Below are positions 9,034-16,966 of a stretch of 64,000 nucleotides of DNA, one piece after another. Below the pieces are notes generated by a model that saw only the letters and a program-made list of their open reading frames with translations, was not told where the DNA came from and ran no database searches. A program made the position numbers and the translations under genes. How positions within the stretch are numbered: the first letter of the stretch is position 1; each line of letters begins with the position of its first letter. Source of the DNA: Streptomyces longhuiensis (GTDB lineage: Bacteria; Actinomycetota; Actinomycetes; Streptomycetales; Streptomycetaceae); contig NZ_CP085173.1 in the NCBI RefSeq assembly GCF_020616555.1, forward strand, positions 124,001-188,000, in the 5' to 3' direction.

Positions 9034-9267
9034 TCAGTGCGTTGGGACATGGCCGGCGGAGCCGAGTGCCTCGACAGCCCGATTGGGTTCGTCCTGCAGG
9101 TCCCGGAGCAGCCGTTGCCGCAGCGTGAGGGCAGCACGCACATCGGCCTCGCGTGCGAAGCGGCCGAGCAGCGCGGGCAAGCCGGTGTCGCCTCCCTCAC
9201 AGACGGCCGGCACGATCTGATCGATCAGCGGTCCGGCAGTTTTCTCTGGTCCAGCTAGCGCGGTCAC
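9034..9267 (-). CDS. Hypothetical protein (77 aa)
   Basis: MTALAGPEKTAGPLIDQIVP is followed by a helical, Leu/Arg-rich stretch (LPALLGRFAREADVRAALTL, RQRLLRDLQDEPNRAVEALG) and TGA. It looks coding but I do not recognise it. The fragments directly downstream at 8864-9030 and 8694-8868 on the same strand suggest a small operon, or one longer gene broken by indels. Confidence 0.45.
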   Translation of the reverse strand: MTALAGPEKTAGPLIDQIVPAVCEGGDTGLPALLGRFAREADVRAALTLRQRLLRDLQDEPNRAVEALGSAGHVPTH

Positions 9268-9536
9268 GTCGCGCGGCTACCCGGATACCAGCACTTCAAG
9301 GGTCACTCGAACGGGTGATCAACTGCCCCTTGCCGGCCGCGGAGCGGTCCGGGCTCCGGAGGCGATTCGTGGGCGGATTCGTTTGGGCGGACAATGGTGG
9401 GCAGGCGTACCAGAACGGTGCTTCGGACCGGAGGCATCTACCCGCGAGCGGCGAAACCGCTCCCTGGTCGAACGGCCTGCTGGCGCATCGCTTCTCGCGG
9501 ACGGACCGACAGTCGCGAATGTTGAGGAGCGTTCTC

Positions 9537-10370
9537 ATGCTCACTGACCAAAGGCGCACTGCCCGGCGCGGGCCCTCCGATCGGGCCTACGACGACAGCC
9601 CCGACACGGCGGACGCCTTCGCCCACCTCGCGGGCCTCGGCGAAGGACGCGAGCGGGATCTGTTGTGTGAAGAAGTCGTCGAGGCGTGGCTACCCATGGC
9701 GCACCGTATCGCCGGCCGTTTCCAGGACAAGGGCGAAAGCCTCGAGGACCTTCGCCAGGTCGCGGCCATGGGGCTGCTCAAGGCTGTACAGAACTTCGAC
9801 CCGCAGCGCGGCCGGTTCGAGCCCTACGCCGTCCCTACCATCCGGGGCGAGCTGCGCCGCCACTTCCGCGATTACATGTGGGACGTCCACGTTCCGCGGC
9901 GCGTGCAGAACCTGCGTAACAAGGTCCGCCTGGCCCGCCGCGATCTCGCCCTGCAGCCAGGAGCAGGCTCGGAGCCCAGCGCGGCCGCCATCGCCACCCA
10001 CAGCGGCCTCAGCGAGGACGAGGTCCGCGACGGCCTCAAAGCCATCGACGGCTTCAGCGCTCTGTCCCTGGATGCGAGTCTTGTGGTCGCTGACAAGTTC
10101 AGCCTCGCCGACGCGCTCGGCGCCCCGGAGGCCGCGTACGAGGTCATCACCGACCGGGAAGCCGCCAAGGCCGGCCTCAGGCACCTCCCCGAACGCGAAC
10201 GCACCATTCTCTACCTGCGGTTCTTCGAGGACATGACGCAGAGCCAGATCGCGGCACACTTCGGGATCTCACAGATGCACGTCTCCCGCCTCATCCACAC
10301 CAGCTGCCGGCGCGTACGCGACGAAGCCACCCGCGGCGAGCAGCCGGGCCAGAACGCACAGGCCGCCTGA
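9537..10370 (+). CDS. SigB/SigF-family RNA polymerase sigma factor
   Basis: A 277-residue alternative sigma factor; the ATG at 9537 follows GTTGAGGAGCG. Region 2 (about residues 50-120) includes GESLEDLRQVAAMGLLKAVQ and YAVPTIRGELRRHFRDYMWD. Region 3 includes PRRVQNLRNKVRLAR and THSGLSEDEVRDGLKAIDGF. Region 4 has LPERERTILYLRFFEDMTQS with the HTH QIAAHFGISQMHVSRLI. Such factors drive osmotic, oxidative and developmental stress genes and are controlled by anti-sigma/STAS partner switching. Candidate partners in this window are the STAS proteins at 13.5 and 25.0 kb, the RsbW-like ATPase at 15.4 kb and the SpoIIE phosphatase at 31.2 kb. The broken paralogue at 2504-3334 shows strong similarity along its length. 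Confidence 0.95.
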   Translation: MLTDQRRTARRGPSDRAYDDSPDTADAFAHLAGLGEGRERDLLCEEVVEAWLPMAHRIAGRFQDKGESLEDLRQVAAMGLLKAVQNFDPQRGRFEPYAVPTIRGELRRHFRDYMWDVHVPRRVQNLRNKVRLARRDLALQPGAGSEPSAAAIATHSGLSEDEVRDGLKAIDGFSALSLDASLVVADKFSLADALGAPEAAYEVITDREAAKAGLRHLPERERTILYLRFFEDMTQSQIAAHFGISQMHVSRLIHTSCRRVRDEATRGEQPGQNAQAA

Positions 10371-10439
10371 ACGCTGAGCCCCGAGTCTTGGGGTGCGCCC
10401 GCGTGTGTCACGTCGTCGGTTGCGTCTCCAACGGAGGAG

Positions 10440-10474
10440 GGCCCGGCCCGGCTTTCGCCGAACCGGGCCGGGCC
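10440..10474. terminator. Terminator after the sigma-factor gene
   Basis: GGCCCGGCCCGG and CCGGGCCGGGCC form a perfect 12-bp stem around the loop CTTTCGCCGAA, 69 bases after the sigma-factor stop. The stem is very stable, though no T-run follows, as is common in Streptomyces. The rest of 10371-10835 has no confident gene. A minus-strand frame ending near 10408 (SVPWLLYLSITAAYEEQVAR) looks protein-like but overlaps the hairpin and is probably a remnant. Confidence 0.7.
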
Positions 10475-10835
10475 ACCTGTTCTTCGTACGCCGCCGTGAT
10501 CGACAGGTAAAGGAGCCACGGCACAGACGGCGCCGGGTCATCCGGTTGCCCCTGAACCCAAGCCGACAGGGCCGCTGCTTGTAGGTCGGTCTTCTGGCGA
10601 GAACATGGCGGGGCGAAGGGCATCTCGTACGCGTCGCCCTGGAAGGCTGACGGCCTCAGACCTGGGTGCCGAAACGCCGCGAGGCCCTGGCGTGCCGGGC
10701 GGCGACGGCTCGGACCCGACGCGTCAGCAGCCCGAAGTACAGCGTCCCCAACGTCGGCACGGGATGGCGGCGTCTCTTTCATGTCCCAGCCCGGGTCGGC
10801 GCAGTTGCTCTCGCTCCGCTCCTGTGCCAGGACGG

Positions 10836-11291
10836 TCAGACGGTCGGGGTGAGTTCGGCGCGGCCGAACAGCAGGCCGTATCCGGGCGGGAGCTGGGTGA
10901 GGATACGGTCCAAAAGGCCGGGGCCGGCCAGGTCGCCGATGACGGTGAGAACGGCGCCGGTGTCCCAGCGGACGGTCGCGGGGGTCGCCCCGGTGCGGGC
11001 GGCCAGGTCCTTGACGAAGCCCCAGCCGGTGAGTGGCTGACAGTCGGGAATCTGGCCGGCGAAGATGCGTGCTGCCTCCCCCGGGAGGCAGGCGGCGAAC
11101 TCGACGCGTTCGTCGCCGGTGAGCTGGCGGCCCAGAGACGTCAGCACGGCCCCCGTGACCTCCTCGGCCCGCTCCCGGGTGGGATACGCGCCTTCGTAGC
11201 GGATTCTTTCCAGCATCTGGTGAAACGTCGTGCCGGGCCGGGCAGCGGAGACTTCACGCAGCGGCATGAGGCTGTTGCCTTTCTCGTCCAA
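10836..11291 (-). CDS. DUF2267-family protein
   Basis: A 151-residue protein beginning MDEKGNSLMPLREVSAARPG. The core (FHQMLERIRYEGAYPTRERA, VTGAVLTSLGRQLTGDERVE, FAACLPGEAARIF) has the repeated helical pattern of DUF2267, with a C-terminal repeat ending LDRILTQLPPGYGLLFG. The family is of unknown biochemistry and often lies near Hsp20 and stress genes. It follows a second DUF2267 gene with a 24-base gap on the same strand, and the two share the LPPGY(G/D)LLFG ending, so they are tandem paralogues. The ATG at 11267 (MPLREV) is an alternative start. Confidence 0.8.
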   Translation of the reverse strand: MDEKGNSLMPLREVSAARPGTTFHQMLERIRYEGAYPTRERAEEVTGAVLTSLGRQLTGDERVEFAACLPGEAARIFAGQIPDCQPLTGWGFVKDLAARTGATPATVRWDTGAVLTVIGDLAGPGLLDRILTQLPPGYGLLFGRAELTPTV

Positions 11292-11315
11292 GGACGATGT
11301 CGTCTTTACGGGGGC

Positions 11316-11702
11316 TCAGGTCTCGGGATGGCCGAAGAGGAGGTCGTAGCCCGGGGGCAGCTGGAGCAGGATGCGCCGGGTGAGTTCTTCGCCCGCCGCA
11401 TCGGCGGCCACGCTCAGCACGGCGCTGACGTCCCAGGCCGCGGTCCGTTCGGTGGCTCCCTCGATCCACGCCGCGGTCGCCCGCACGAACCGCTCGGGTG
11501 AAAGCGGCTCGGTGGCCTGCAGCGGGTTGAGCAGGATGAGGGCGAAGGTCTCCGGAAGGCAGGCGGCCAGCTCGGCCCGGACCTCACCCACCAGATGGGC
11601 GCCCAGCAGCGCCAAAACGGTACGCGCAGAGCGCTCGGCCTCCTGGGGGGTGGGGTACTTGCCGCGTTCTTGCACCTGCTCGAGGAATGCGTCCCATCGC
11701 AT
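11316..11702 (-). CDS. DUF2267-family protein
   Basis: A 128-residue protein starting MRWDAFLEQVQERGKYPTPQ. It shows the DUF2267 pattern (AERSARTVLALLGAHLVGEV, RAELAACLPETFALILLNPL) and ends LTRRILLQLPPGYDLLFGHP. Longer upstream extensions of the frame are Arg/Pro-rich and unlike the family, so the ATG at 11702 is preferred. It lies between hsp20 and the other DUF2267 gene on the same strand, so all three may be transcribed from the RheA-controlled hsp20 promoter. Function unknown. Confidence 0.8.
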   Translation of the reverse strand: MRWDAFLEQVQERGKYPTPQEAERSARTVLALLGAHLVGEVRAELAACLPETFALILLNPLQATEPLSPERFVRATAAWIEGATERTAAWDVSAVLSVAADAAGEELTRRILLQLPPGYDLLFGHPET

Positions 11703-11814
11703 GGCCGCTCTGCCTCTTCTGTCGTGCGAAGGATGGAGGGAGTGCGGAGGACGGGCCGGGAGGGGGAGATCGACACCCGTCCTCCGCCGCCGGCGCGGGC
11801 CGGGGAACCGTTCC

Positions 11815-12249
11815 TCAGCCTCGGATCTGCTTGTGGTCGGACTCCCCGCCGATCGCGATCTTGCGAGGCTTGGCACGCTCGGCGATCGGGATGCGCAGGG
11901 TCAGCACCCCTGCTTCGTAGTCGGCGGTGATGCGCTCGGTGTCCAGGGTGTCGGCCAGCACCAGTTGGCGGGAGAAGACGCCCAGGGGTCGCTCGGAGAG
12001 CTCCATCTGCACGTCGTCGGCCTTTGCGGCCGGGCGGCGCTCGGCCCGGACGGTGAGCATGTTCCGTTCGACGTCGATGTCGATCGCGTCCTTGGCGACA
12101 CCGGGCAGGTCGAGGGCGATCACGTACTCCTCGCCCTCGCGGTAGGCGTCCATCGGCATCGCCGAGGGCCTGGACCAGGTGCCGGTCACGCCTGTCAGCT
12201 GCTGGGCGAGCCGGTCGAGTTCACGGAACGGGTCAGTGCGCATCAACAT
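11815..12249 (-). CDS. Hsp20/alpha-crystallin small heat-shock protein (Hsp18-like)
   Basis: A 144-residue small chaperone that holds unfolded proteins during heat stress. The alpha-crystallin domain covers about residues 35-135: [50 protein letters not shown] and the conserved [11 protein letters not shown] strand. GGAGG lies nine bases before the ATG at 12249 on the minus strand; a second ATG at 12243 is possible. The divergent gene is rheA-like, and a perfect RheA operator lies between them, so repression that is relieved at high temperature is the likely control, as described for S. albus hsp18. Confidence 0.93.
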   Translation of the reverse strand: MLMRTDPFRELDRLAQQLTGVTGTWSRPSAMPMDAYREGEEYVIALDLPGVAKDAIDIDVERNMLTVRAERRPAAKADDVQMELSERPLGVFSRQLVLADTLDTERITADYEAGVLTLRIPIAERAKPRKIAIGGESDHKQIRG

Positions 12250-12313
12250 CACGAAACACCTCCACAGGTCTGGCAGGAACTGCCAATGCGCTTCACCTGC
12301 CACCGTTGTAACA

Positions 12314-12332
12314 TGTCATCCAAACGATGACA
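12314..12332. promoter_or_regulatory. RheA operator
   Basis: TGTCATC-CAAAC-GATGACA matches exactly the TGTCATC-N5-GATGACA inverted repeat established for RheA, the thermosensing repressor of hsp18 in Streptomyces albus. It lies 65 bp upstream of hsp20 and 44 bp upstream of the divergent rheA-like gene. Confidence 0.9.
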
Positions 12333-12339
12333 AGTGTGG

Positions 12340-12358
12340 TGTCGTCTAAAGGGTGACG
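12340..12358. promoter_or_regulatory. Degenerate second RheA-like site
   Basis: TGTCGTC-TAAAG-GGTGACG has the same 7-5-7 layout as the perfect operator seven bases away, with three mismatches to the consensus arms. It may be a weaker tandem operator nearer the rheA-like gene, giving autoregulation. Confidence 0.45.
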
Positions 12359-12375
12359 AATTTGAGGAGACCTTC

Positions 12376-13020
12376 GTGGACGCTTATCTGCAGGCCGGCC
12401 AGCCCGTCCCGTTCCTCGCCGCCGCCGCGGCGCTGAAAACGATCAATGAGGCCGTCCACAGTGCCCAGGGGGCGCAATCCGTGCGGGCAGAAGGGGAGCA
12501 GGTCAGTTCCGACGAGGCGCTGACCGCCCTGCTGATGCTGCGCGAACTACGCGAACAGCTCGCGGGATGGGAGCCAGGACTGATCGAAGCGGCCCGCGCC
12601 GCCGGCACCAGCTGGGCCGACCTCGCACACCCCCTGGGGGTCGCCAGCCGCCAGGCCGCGGAGCGGCGCTACCTGCGCGTACGCCCCGGCGCCCCCGGCA
12701 CCACCCGCGAACAGCGCGTACAGGCCACCCGCAGCCGCCGCGCAGCCGACCGCACCCTCACCGCCTGGGCCCGGACCAACGCCGCCCATCTGCGCCAGCT
12801 CGCCGGCCAGATCACCGCCCTCACCGACCTCCCCGCCCAGGCCCAGCCGCCGCTGGCACGCCTCACCGAAGCCCTCGCCGACAACGACGCCGCCCGTCTC
12901 ATCGACCCGCTCACCGACACCCACATCCACCTCAAGGCCGGCCACCCCGAACTCGCGGCACGCATCGATGCCCTCACCCGCAACACCGGCCGGCTCCGCC
13001 AAGGCAACGGCGACCGCTAG
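12376..13020 (+). CDS. rheA: RheA-like HSP18 transcriptional repressor
   Basis: A 214-residue protein; GTG at 12376 with GAGGAGA just upstream. The N-terminal half is helical (LAAAAALKTINEAVHSAQGA; DEALTALLMLRELREQLAGW) and contains a putative DNA-binding helix pair (AGTSWADLAHPLGVASRQAA). The C-terminal half is Arg/Ala/His-rich and helical (NAAHLRQLAGQITALTDLPA; DPLTDTHIHLKAGHPELAAR). The family is annotated as HSP18 transcriptional regulator or 'type III effector' in Streptomyces. Divergence from hsp20 across an exact RheA operator makes the assignment good, though I recognise the protein mainly by context and family pattern. A broken relative lies at 42.3-42.6 kb. Confidence 0.75.
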   Translation: MDAYLQAGQPVPFLAAAAALKTINEAVHSAQGAQSVRAEGEQVSSDEALTALLMLRELREQLAGWEPGLIEAARAAGTSWADLAHPLGVASRQAAERRYLRVRPGAPGTTREQRVQATRSRRAADRTLTAWARTNAAHLRQLAGQITALTDLPAQAQPPLARLTEALADNDAARLIDPLTDTHIHLKAGHPELAARIDALTRNTGRLRQGNGDR

Positions 13021-13208
13021 TCAAAAGCGCGCCGGCACGGGAAATCGCAGACCGCGCCGCGCACACGAGACATGCCAGCAGGCGACGAGCGCGGGCGCCC
13101 GGGTCGAGGATGATGGCTGCGCCACGACAGGACGAGGACGCGTGCGCCATGGCCTGGTACACCCCCGACCCTCACGCATTCGATGCCAAACCCCCTGCTC
13201 AGGGCGTA

Positions 13209-13237
13209 TTGCTTTCGATCACAAAAAGAGCTATACG
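13209..13237 (+). promoter_or_regulatory. Possible vegetative promoter
   Basis: TTGCTT, a 17-base spacer and TATACG in an unusually AT-rich patch, 235 bp upstream of the STAS gene. The spacing fits a housekeeping sigma promoter. It is the only notable feature in the 450-bp gap 13021-13471. Confidence 0.35.
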
Positions 13238-13471
13238 GGGTTTATAGGGCATAGCGGCACAGGTGCCCGTTTCCAAGTCCACCGCAGACTCGATCGGCTC
13301 GCCGACGGGGCGACCCACAAGGGCGCCGTGACGCCTGCGGGCTGGGCCGGGACGTCAAGCCGCGTGCAGGATGGCCGCCGCGTGAGCGGAGGCCATCCGC
13401 TGCCGTCGCCCCGCGGGCCCTCAGCCGCCCGCGACCGGGCGTTCCCGCCACAGGCTGAGGGGGTGAGGTTG

Positions 13472-13867
13472 ATGGACTGGCTGAGGGTGTCGTCCCGTCG
13501 CCACAAGGGGTGGACGGTCGTCGAGGTGAGCGGTGAACTCGACGTCGCTACCAGGAACCAGCTGGGCGACCACCTCGAAGAGGTCATTGCCGCGCACACC
13601 CCGGCACGGGTCGTTCTGGACATGTCCCAGCTGGACTTCTGCGACGCGAGCGGCCTGAGTGTCCTGGTTGCCGCGCACCACGCGGCCAAGGACCGTCAGG
13701 GCCAGCTTCGCCTGGTATGCCCGCAGCGGCGCATCCGGCGCCTCCTGCAGATCACGGAGCTGAGCGACGTAATGCCTGTCTTCGACACCGTCGCCCAGGC
13801 CACCGCTACGGTGCAGGACCGCGAAGAGGAGGTGCTCCAGCCATGGCCCCACTTAGAGGGCATCTGA
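13472..13867 (+). CDS. STAS-domain anti-sigma factor antagonist, tail altered by IS
   Basis: A 131-residue STAS protein: MDWLRVSSRRHKGWTVVEVS, GELDVATRNQLGDHLEEVIA and the phosphoacceptor loop LDFCDASGLSVLVAAHH, where the serine of DASGL is the expected target of an RsbW/SpoIIAB-type kinase. In its unphosphorylated form it would bind the kinase and free a sigma factor. The last codons lie inside an IS5-family insertion: the stop TGA comes from the IS end. Removing the IS and one TTA copy would give the ending PHLQSEMTS with TGA at 14824. GTG at 13463 is an alternative start. The conserved domain is complete, so function may be retained. Confidence 0.85.
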   Translation: MDWLRVSSRRHKGWTVVEVSGELDVATRNQLGDHLEEVIAAHTPARVVLDMSQLDFCDASGLSVLVAAHHAAKDRQGQLRLVCPQRRIRRLLQITELSDVMPVFDTVAQATATVQDREEEVLQPWPHLEGI

Positions 13868-14802
13868 TCAGTGTTCAGGGCGTGTTGACCGATTCGCCGG
13901 TTTCGATTCGCCAGGTTGGGGTGGATTCTCCTGTGAGTTCGCGGCTCATTTTGTTAGCCATTGCCCAGTGGATCATTGCTCGGGACCGCTGAGGCAGGGT
14001 TTCGTAGTCCCGCGCCAGGCGCCGGTGCTGCATCAGCCAGCCGAAGGTCCGCTCGATCACCCACCTCTTCGGTAGGGGCTGGAAGCCTTTCGCTGTCGGC
14101 CGTTTGACGACCTCGACGTCGATGCCCAGGCCGGCACCGTGCTGGAACACACTCGACTGGTAGCCGCCATCAGCCCAGACCTTGGTCACGCTGGGGTGTG
14201 TGACCGTCAGCTCGTCGAGCAGTCGCTTCCCACCGGTCGAGTCGTGCACCGAGGCAGCCGTGACAATGACGGCGAGGACCAGGCCGAGGTGTCAGTGATC
14301 AGGTGACGCTTGCGACCTTTAATCTTCTTGCCCGCGTCGATGCCCTGGCTGGTCTCGGCCACGTTTGCCGAGGTCTTCACGCTCTGGGCGTCCACCACTG
14401 CTGCCGACGGTTGCGCGGCGCGACCGTGGGCGCGGCGGGTCTTGTCCCGCAGCAGATCGTGGACCCGACCGGTGGTGCCGTCCGCCTCCCACTTCGCGTA
14501 GTAGTCGTAGACGGTCTTGTGCGGCGGAAAGTCATGCGGAAGGTACTCCCACGGGATGCCGGTGCGGTTGACATAGAGGATCGCGTTCACGATCTCCCGC
14601 AAGTCATGCACCCGCGCCGCCACACCGGGCCCGGTCCGCCCGGCGCGCCACGCAGCGAACACCGGCTCGATCAAAGCCCACCGGGCATCGGACACATCAC
14701 TGCGATACGGACGACGAGTGCTCACCCTCTGTCCAACGACCCACCATCGCCAGCAGTCACAAGAACATCCCAAATCACCAACTACCTAGATCAGATGCCC
14801 TC
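13856..14802 (-). mobile_element. IS5-family (IS427-like) insertion sequence, copy 1
   Basis: A 947-bp element bounded by the inverted repeat GAGGGCATCTGATC at 13856 and its exact complement ending at 14802. Both sides are flanked by TTA (13853-13855 and 14803-14805), a 3-bp target duplication of the TNA type known for the IS427 group. It encodes one transposase frame on the minus strand that is now broken. The insertion is inside the last codons of the STAS gene. Intact ends and a visible target duplication argue for a fairly recent insertion. Confidence 0.9.
13875..14725 (-). pseudogene. IS5-family DDE transposase, one-base deletion
   Basis: The GTG at 14725 gives VSTRRPYRSDVSDARWALIE, the N-terminal DUF4096-like domain (IVNAILYVNRTGIPWEYLPH), and the first catalytic aspartate region (SAAVVDAQSVKTSANVAETS, GRKRHLITDT). 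Near 14287 one base is missing compared with the copy at 29.4-30.2 kb; the rest (HDSTGGKRLLDELTVTHPSV, VWADGGYQSSVFQ, ERTFGWLMQHRRLARDYE) is in the next frame. Some IS427-group elements make transposase by ribosomal frameshifting, but the other copy is a single frame, so a damaging deletion is more likely. Confidence 0.85.
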
Positions 14803-14805
14803 TTA

Positions 14806-15198
14806 CAGTCCGAGATGACGAGCTGAGACGATGCCAAGGTGCCGCTCCCCGCAGTGGCGAAGACGACCGTCGAGACTTCCCGGCCCCGCCTCCTGCGCGG
14901 CACACCGGGCCCGGGCAGGTGGGCCCCAGGCGCACTCTGCCTCGGTGCGCGGGAGCGCAATCGATGCCGCACGCGGCGATGTCCTCCCTTTCCGCGACCG
15001 CGGCGAGGCCGGAGGCCTCACCCCGGCGCCTCGGCTGGCTGGCCGCGCGTCCCCCACCCCACCTGAGCCGAACCCCCGGCCCCCGTGGCCACACCAGCTA
15101 CGCTCAGGAAGCAGGGCCCGTGACCGGGCTAGATCAGGTCGCAGTGATCAGCTTGTCCGAGGTGCACCCGCAGCGGTGGCGATGGACGCTTCTAAGGC
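14806..15198. other. Gap with no recognised gene
   Basis: It holds the original 3' end of the STAS gene (14806-14826). A minus-strand frame ending GRLRHCGERHLGIVSARH near 14803 has some protein character but no recognisable family. No clear terminator seen. Confidence 0.4.
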
Positions 15199-15425
15199 AT
15201 GAGGGCCCTGTGGTCCGGCGTGATCCAGTTCGGGCTGGTCGTACTGCCCGTGAAGCTGTTCTCCGCGACCGACGAGCGACAGGTGCGGCCGCGGTAGCTC
15301 CATGACGCGGACAGCGGCCGGGTGCAGCACATGCGGTTCTGTGAGGCCGAGGACCGTGAAATCGGGTACAAGGAGGTCGGGCGCGGCTGGGAGCTTCCGC
15401 TGGGGACCGAGCCGTTGCAGTGATG
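15199..15425 (+). pseudogene. ku: Ku (NHEJ) N-terminal fragment with nonsense codon
   Basis: The ATG at 15199 gives MRALWSGVIQFGLVVLPVKL, the hallmark start of bacterial Ku, the DNA-end-binding protein of non-homologous end joining. After SATDERQVRPR a TAG interrupts the frame where CAG (Gln) is expected, then LHDADSGRVQHMRFCEAEDR and IGYKEVGRGWELPLGT continue in frame. The frame ends at TGA near 15425, about 75 codons into a protein of about 280-300. The C-terminal part of a Ku gene lies at 22850-23159. Confidence 0.88.
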
Positions 15426-15440
15426 ACACCTTGGTGCAGC

Positions 15441-16073
15441 TCAGTCGGAGGCAGGCGATCCCTTCGGCGAAGGCGTCTGCGTCAGCATTTCGCACCATGT
15501 GGTCTTGCCGGTGGCTGTGAGTGTGCTCCCCCAGGCCTCGGTGAGCAGATCGAGCAGTTCGGTACCGCGTCCGCCTTCTGCGTCGGCGTCGACGACGCTG
15601 CGCACGGGGCCGGTGGGGTCAGTGTCCTCGACCTCGCACCGAAGCCGCGAGCCGCGCACCTGCAAGTTGAGCCGCAGAGGGCCGCGCGTGTGACGCAGGG
15701 CGTTGGTAACCAGTTCGCTGACCAAGAGCTCGGCGGTGTCTGCGAGGCCCTCCAGATTCCAGTCGCCCAGTTGGGCTCTCACCAGGCGCCGGGCCTGGCG
15801 TACCGAGGTCAGTTCCCGCGCTATAGGCCATGAGGCGTCCCAAGCGGTGGCACGGGCGCGGGGCCTGTCAAGCGGCCGCAGGGGCTCCAGGGTGCGCGAC
15901 CACAGAGCCAGGTTCCGGGCGAGCCACGATGTGGACGCGCCCTGCGGAGACGAACCCTTCCCCTGTGCCTCCGCGGCGCCCTTCTGCCCCGACTCCTCGA
16001 GTCGGCGGCGGTACAGCCGGGCAAAGCGTCCCCAGCCCGAGGTCGTGGAGGGGTCGATGGCCTGGGAGGCCAT
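15441..16073 (-). CDS. RsbW-like ATP-binding anti-sigma regulatory protein
   Basis: A 210-residue protein whose C-terminal part (about residues 80-205) is a HATPase_c_2 domain: WPIARELTSVRQARRLVRAQ, the N box ELLVSELVTNALRHTRGPLR, the G1 region VEDTDPTGPVRSVVDADAEG and G2 GGRGTELLDLLTEAWGST, ending TGKTTWCEML. Such proteins are serine kinases of STAS antagonists, or anti-sigma factors. The first 80 residues are an Arg/Trp-rich extension not typical of RsbW (ALWSRTLEPLRPLDRPRARA). The upstream intergenic region carries two TetR-type operators shared with the divergent TetR gene, so it may be under that regulator. Confidence 0.85.
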   Translation of the reverse strand: MASQAIDPSTTSGWGRFARLYRRRLEESGQKGAAEAQGKGSSPQGASTSWLARNLALWSRTLEPLRPLDRPRARATAWDASWPIARELTSVRQARRLVRAQLGDWNLEGLADTAELLVSELVTNALRHTRGPLRLNLQVRGSRLRCEVEDTDPTGPVRSVVDADAEGGRGTELLDLLTEAWGSTLTATGKTTWCEMLTQTPSPKGSPASD

Positions 16074-16169
16074 GCGGATCAGTCCCTTCTGTAGCCCTGG
16101 CGACCATGGCCGCCAGCAAGGCGGAGGGCCGTCGATGACCGGGCCGGGCGTGCACCAGGTCGTGCGTCA

Positions 16170-16215
16170 TGTAGCACTTGCTACGCTTACAAATATACAT
16201 GTAGCAGGTGCTACA
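16170..16215. promoter_or_regulatory. Two 16-bp palindromic operators for the adjacent TetR protein
   Basis: TGTAGCACTTGCTACG (16170-16185) and TGTAGCAGGTGCTACA (16200-16215) share the TGTAGCA-N2-TGCTAC(A/G) layout; the second is a perfect palindrome. Their centres are 30 bp apart, about three helix turns. They lie in the AT-richer gap between the RsbW-like gene and the TetR gene, so they probably bind the TetR product and control both. Confidence 0.75.
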
Positions 16216-16292
16216 GTAAATACCAACCCAAATGCCAATGAATCGGACATGCGGGATTGGTTCGTCTCGCGTAGCTGCAGCTGGGAGCCTTC

Positions 16293-16889
16293 ATGCCACG
16301 CCCGCCCGACCCGGCCAAACGACGCGACCTGCTGAACCGGGTCCGTGACTACGTGATCCGCAACGGCCTGGCCGACCTATCCCTTCGCCCGCTGGCCCGG
16401 GCCCTGGGCACCAGCGACCGCATGCTCTTGTATTACTTCGGAACCAAGGAACGCATGGTCGCCGAGGCACTCGCCCTCGACGAGAGGCGACCGCTCCTGC
16501 TAGCCCGGGATCTGCTCGACCCCACCGCCTTGCCCAAGAACCCTGCGTGGCTCCGCGGCTTCGCGGAGCAGACCTGGCAGCAGCTCAGCGCCCCGAACAT
16601 GCGCGCCTGGCTCCCCCTCTACCTCGAGATCATGACCGCCAGCCTGCTCCATCCCGACCGGTACGGCCCCGTCATGCGCGACGTGCTCACCGAGTGGACG
16701 GACCTGCTCATCTCCGTCTTCCGCGGCCTGGGCCTGACCGAGGCCCGAGCCCGAACGGAGGCCGCCCTCCTGGTCGACGCGTTCCTCGGCCTACTCATTG
16801 CACCCCTGGCCGACGGCGACTGGGACCTTGCCGACGCGGCCTTCCACACCCTTCTCGACCGCCTCGAACCCGGCTGGCACAACACCTAG
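16293..16889 (+). CDS. TetR-family transcriptional regulator
   Basis: A 198-residue regulator. The DNA-binding domain covers residues 10-58 (RRDLLNRVRDYVIRNGLADL, HTH LARALGTSDRMLLYYFGTKE). The C-terminal domain is helical (WQQLSAPNMRAWLPLYLEIM, EWTDLLISVFRGLGLTEARA, LLVDAFLGLLIAP). The ATG at 16293 follows GGGAGCCTTC. Two matching operators lie 80-120 bp upstream, so it is probably self-regulating. The ligand is unknown. It is unrelated in sequence to the TetR gene at 5 kb. Confidence 0.92.
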   Translation: MPRPPDPAKRRDLLNRVRDYVIRNGLADLSLRPLARALGTSDRMLLYYFGTKERMVAEALALDERRPLLLARDLLDPTALPKNPAWLRGFAEQTWQQLSAPNMRAWLPLYLEIMTASLLHPDRYGPVMRDVLTEWTDLLISVFRGLGLTEARARTEAALLVDAFLGLLIAPLADGDWDLADAAFHTLLDRLEPGWHNT

Positions 16890-16966
16890 AGACCGTCCAT
16901 CGCCACGCGTCTACGTGCCATGCGGTCTACCGCAAACGGGCCCGCTCTATAGGTCGGCTTCACAAC

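Noticed and set aside
14207..14773. Programmed frameshift transposase in IS copy 1
   Set aside because: The related copy at 29.4-30.2 kb encodes both halves in one frame, so a loss-of-function deletion is the simpler explanation.
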